The notes beneath the pieces are model-generated. The model did no database searches. It was not told the origin of the DNA and was given only the letters and a program-made list of their open reading frames with translations. Below, in pieces: positions 15,826-16,994 of a stretch of DNA of 16,994 nucleotides. The stretch comes from JAATGA01 sp047605605 (GTDB taxonomy: Bacteria; Pseudomonadota; Alphaproteobacteria; Rhodobacterales; Rhodobacteraceae). Within the stretch, counting starts at the first letter, position 1. The number at the start of each line of letters is the position of its first letter. Location: the NCBI GenBank assembly GCA_047605605.1, contig JASGFG010000082.1, forward strand, positions 1-16,994, in the 5' to 3' direction. The position numbers and the translations under genes were made by a program.

Positions 15826-16892
15826 TTCACCACATTCGACAGGCTCGCGGGCCATTCGACATTCGGATCAAGCCGGATATAGGCGTTCCCCGGCAGCCCG
15901 GTCTTCACATAGCTGATGTATTTGGCCAAAAGCGCCGGGTCGATCCGCGCCCGGATGCGGAACATCAGCTTTTCACGCTCATCCGCGGTTTCCACCGTCT
16001 TGGGCGTGAACTGCGCCACGTCGGCCACATAGGACACGCTGGCCGGGATCACCACGTCGGGCGCCGCATCCATGACCAGCCGCACCTCGGCCCCGGCCTG
16101 CACCCGCCCCGCCTGCGCGGTCGGCAGGAAGAAGGTCATGTAGACATCCGTCAGGTCGACGATGTTCAGGATCCGCGCGCCCGAGGCGACGATCTCGCCC
16201 TCCTGCGCCACGCGATACTGCACCCGCCCGTCGCGGGGAGAGGTCAGCGTGGCATCGTTGATCGAGGCATCGATCGAATCGATTGACGCCTTGGCCGCCT
16301 CGATCGCGGCGCCTGCATCCACGATCTGCGCCCTAGCGGAACTGACCCCCGCCTGCGCCGCCGCCCGCGAGGCTTGCGCCGAGGCCAGGGCCGCCTGTGC
16401 CTGCCGGTCGGCGGCCACATCGTCGTCCAGCACCTGTTGCGACACGGTGTTCGACCGGACCAGCGTTTCCGACCGCATCCGGCGCGCGGCTGCCGCATCC
16501 GCCGCCGCCTGCGCCTGTTCCACCTGGGCCGCGGCGGCGCGTTCCTGCGCCTCGGCCTGGGTGACAAGGGCATTGGCGGTGTCGACGCCAATTTCCGCCC
16601 GTCGCAGCTGCGCCTCGGCCTGCCGCCGCTGCGCGGTCAGCTGCACGATGTCCATCTGCACCAGAACATCGCCCTGCCTGACCGTATCCCCCTCGCGGGC
16701 GCGGATTTCAGCGATGCGGCCGCCGGACAGGGCGGCGATGTTGATCTCGGTCGCCTCGATCCGGCCGTTCCCGGTGGCTATGCCGTCGGGCAGGCCGGAT
16801 GCGGAAAGCTGCGCCCAGCCCAGATACCCCGCCACGATGATGACGCCCGACGCCGCCAGCCACAGCCACTTGCCGCCCTTGCCCGCCATCAT
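15822..16892 (-). CDS. yhiI: HlyD/EmrA-type membrane fusion protein, YhiI-like
   Basis: Periplasmic adaptor linking the ABC exporter to the outer membrane, 356 residues. A single N-terminal anchor spans about 8-26. It is followed by a biotinyl-lipoyl half-motif (GRIEATEINIAALSGGRIAE, about 43-62, and GDTVRQGDVLVQMD), then a long Ala/Gln-rich alpha-hairpin coiled coil (about 82-212). The second lipoyl half (TLTSPRDGRVQYRVAQEGE, about 215-233) and a beta-barrel (VYMTFFLP onward) complete it. The 3' end overlaps the RbbA-like gene by 4 bases. Two ATGs are adjacent (16890-16892 and 16887-16889); an AGGGG is only 2 bases from the first and 5 from the second, so translation may start at the second. 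No outer-membrane partner is in the window. Confidence 0.9.
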   Translation of the reverse strand: MMAGKGGKWLWLAASGVIIVAGYLGWAQLSASGLPDGIATGNGRIEATEINIAALSGGRIAEIRAREGDTVRQGDVLVQMDIVQLTAQRRQAEAQLRRAEIGVDTANALVTQAEAQERAAAAQVEQAQAAADAAAARRMRSETLVRSNTVSQQVLDDDVAADRQAQAALASAQASRAAAQAGVSSARAQIVDAGAAIEAAKASIDSIDASINDATLTSPRDGRVQYRVAQEGEIVASGARILNIVDLTDVYMTFFLPTAQAGRVQAGAEVRLVMDAAPDVVIPASVSYVADVAQFTPKTVETADEREKLMFRIRARIDPALLAKYISYVKTGLPGNAYIRLDPNVEWPASLSNVVK

Positions 16893-16994
16893 CGCCCCTG
16901 TCAGCCTGCGGGGTCAGGTTACACGGCTTTGCTGGCGCAGCAAATTCAATCTGGGGGTTAATACCGCGACACCCGGACGCCGGGGTTGCAGACA
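16893..16994 (-). promoter_or_regulatory. Upstream region of the yhiI-rbbA-yhhJ-like operon
   Basis: 102 bases up to the window end, presumably holding the operon promoter. The patch about 16941-16965 is more AT-rich than its surroundings. No -35/-10 pair with standard spacing is convincing. Confidence 0.4.
16928..16944. promoter_or_regulatory. 17-bp inverted repeat, candidate operator for the exporter operon
   Basis: tttgctg (16928-16934) and cagcaaa (16938-16944) are perfect inverted 7-mers around gcg, 35 bases upstream of the adaptor start. Length and placement suit a TetR- or MarR-type repressor site, and such regulators often neighbour these exporters. None is visible in this window. 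Confidence 0.5.

Noticed and set aside
15826..15855. Upstream ATG for the RbbA-like gene at 15855
   Set aside because: Would overlap the adaptor gene by 34 bases with no ribosome binding site, whereas 15825 gives the same ATGA coupling seen at the other junction and a family-typical N-terminus.
13279..15882. 867-codon open frame on the plus strand opposite the RbbA-like gene
   Set aside because: The translation is Arg/His/Gln-rich low-complexity sequence with no family motif. It is the antisense shadow of a high-GC gene whose own motifs are unambiguous.

Overview
The window is high-GC DNA (roughly two-thirds G+C, strong third-position GC bias) from an alphaproteobacterium, most likely a member of the Rhodobacterales (Paracoccus/Rhodobacter-like). 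This placement rests on base composition, dense operons with ATGA start/stop overlaps, and family content. Nothing in the window (no rRNA, no housekeeping marker) fixes genus or species.

Left end (1-2895): the 3' part of a two-domain ALDH16-type aldehyde dehydrogenase runs in from outside. About 1.1 kb without an intact gene follows. Part of this (about 2262-2790, minus strand) is a badly decayed IS66-family insertion sequence. I can read pieces of orfA, most of orfB and the C-terminal element of the transposase tnpC, all broken by frameshifts and with most of tnpC deleted. About 1798-2261 holds nothing I can assign.

Centre (2896-11440): a gamma-glutamyltransferase-family Ntn-hydrolase (minus) is divergent from a tightly packed plus-strand operon. 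The operon order is FCD-type GntR regulator, two PotB/PotC-like permeases, a PotD-like binding protein, a PotA-like ATPase, an RraA/HMG-aldolase-family protein, an HpcH/HpaI-type aldolase and a GhrA-like D-2-hydroxyacid dehydrogenase. The 90-bp divergent spacer carries a perfect 12-bp AT-rich palindrome, a candidate operator for the regulator. A perfect 10-bp GC hairpin separates the binding-protein and ATPase genes. The layout reads as an uptake-plus-catabolism unit: import, possible deacylation by the GGT-like enzyme, carbon-carbon cleavage, then reduction of an oxoacid product. The binding protein lacks acidic polyamine contacts. Both aldolase-like enzymes lack the arginine that contacts substrate in characterised relatives. 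The substrate is therefore probably not a simple polyamine, and the chemistry may be new.

Right end (11567-16994): a small DUF488/YeaO-like protein converges, 6 bp apart, on a minus-strand three-gene operon equivalent to E. coli yhiI-rbbA-yhhJ. It encodes an HlyD-type periplasmic adaptor, a fused (ABC)2-permease RbbA-like protein and a second ABC-2 permease. The two nucleotide-binding domains of the RbbA-like protein are asymmetric, predicting one consensus and one degenerate ATP site. A 17-bp inverted repeat lies just upstream of the adaptor gene.
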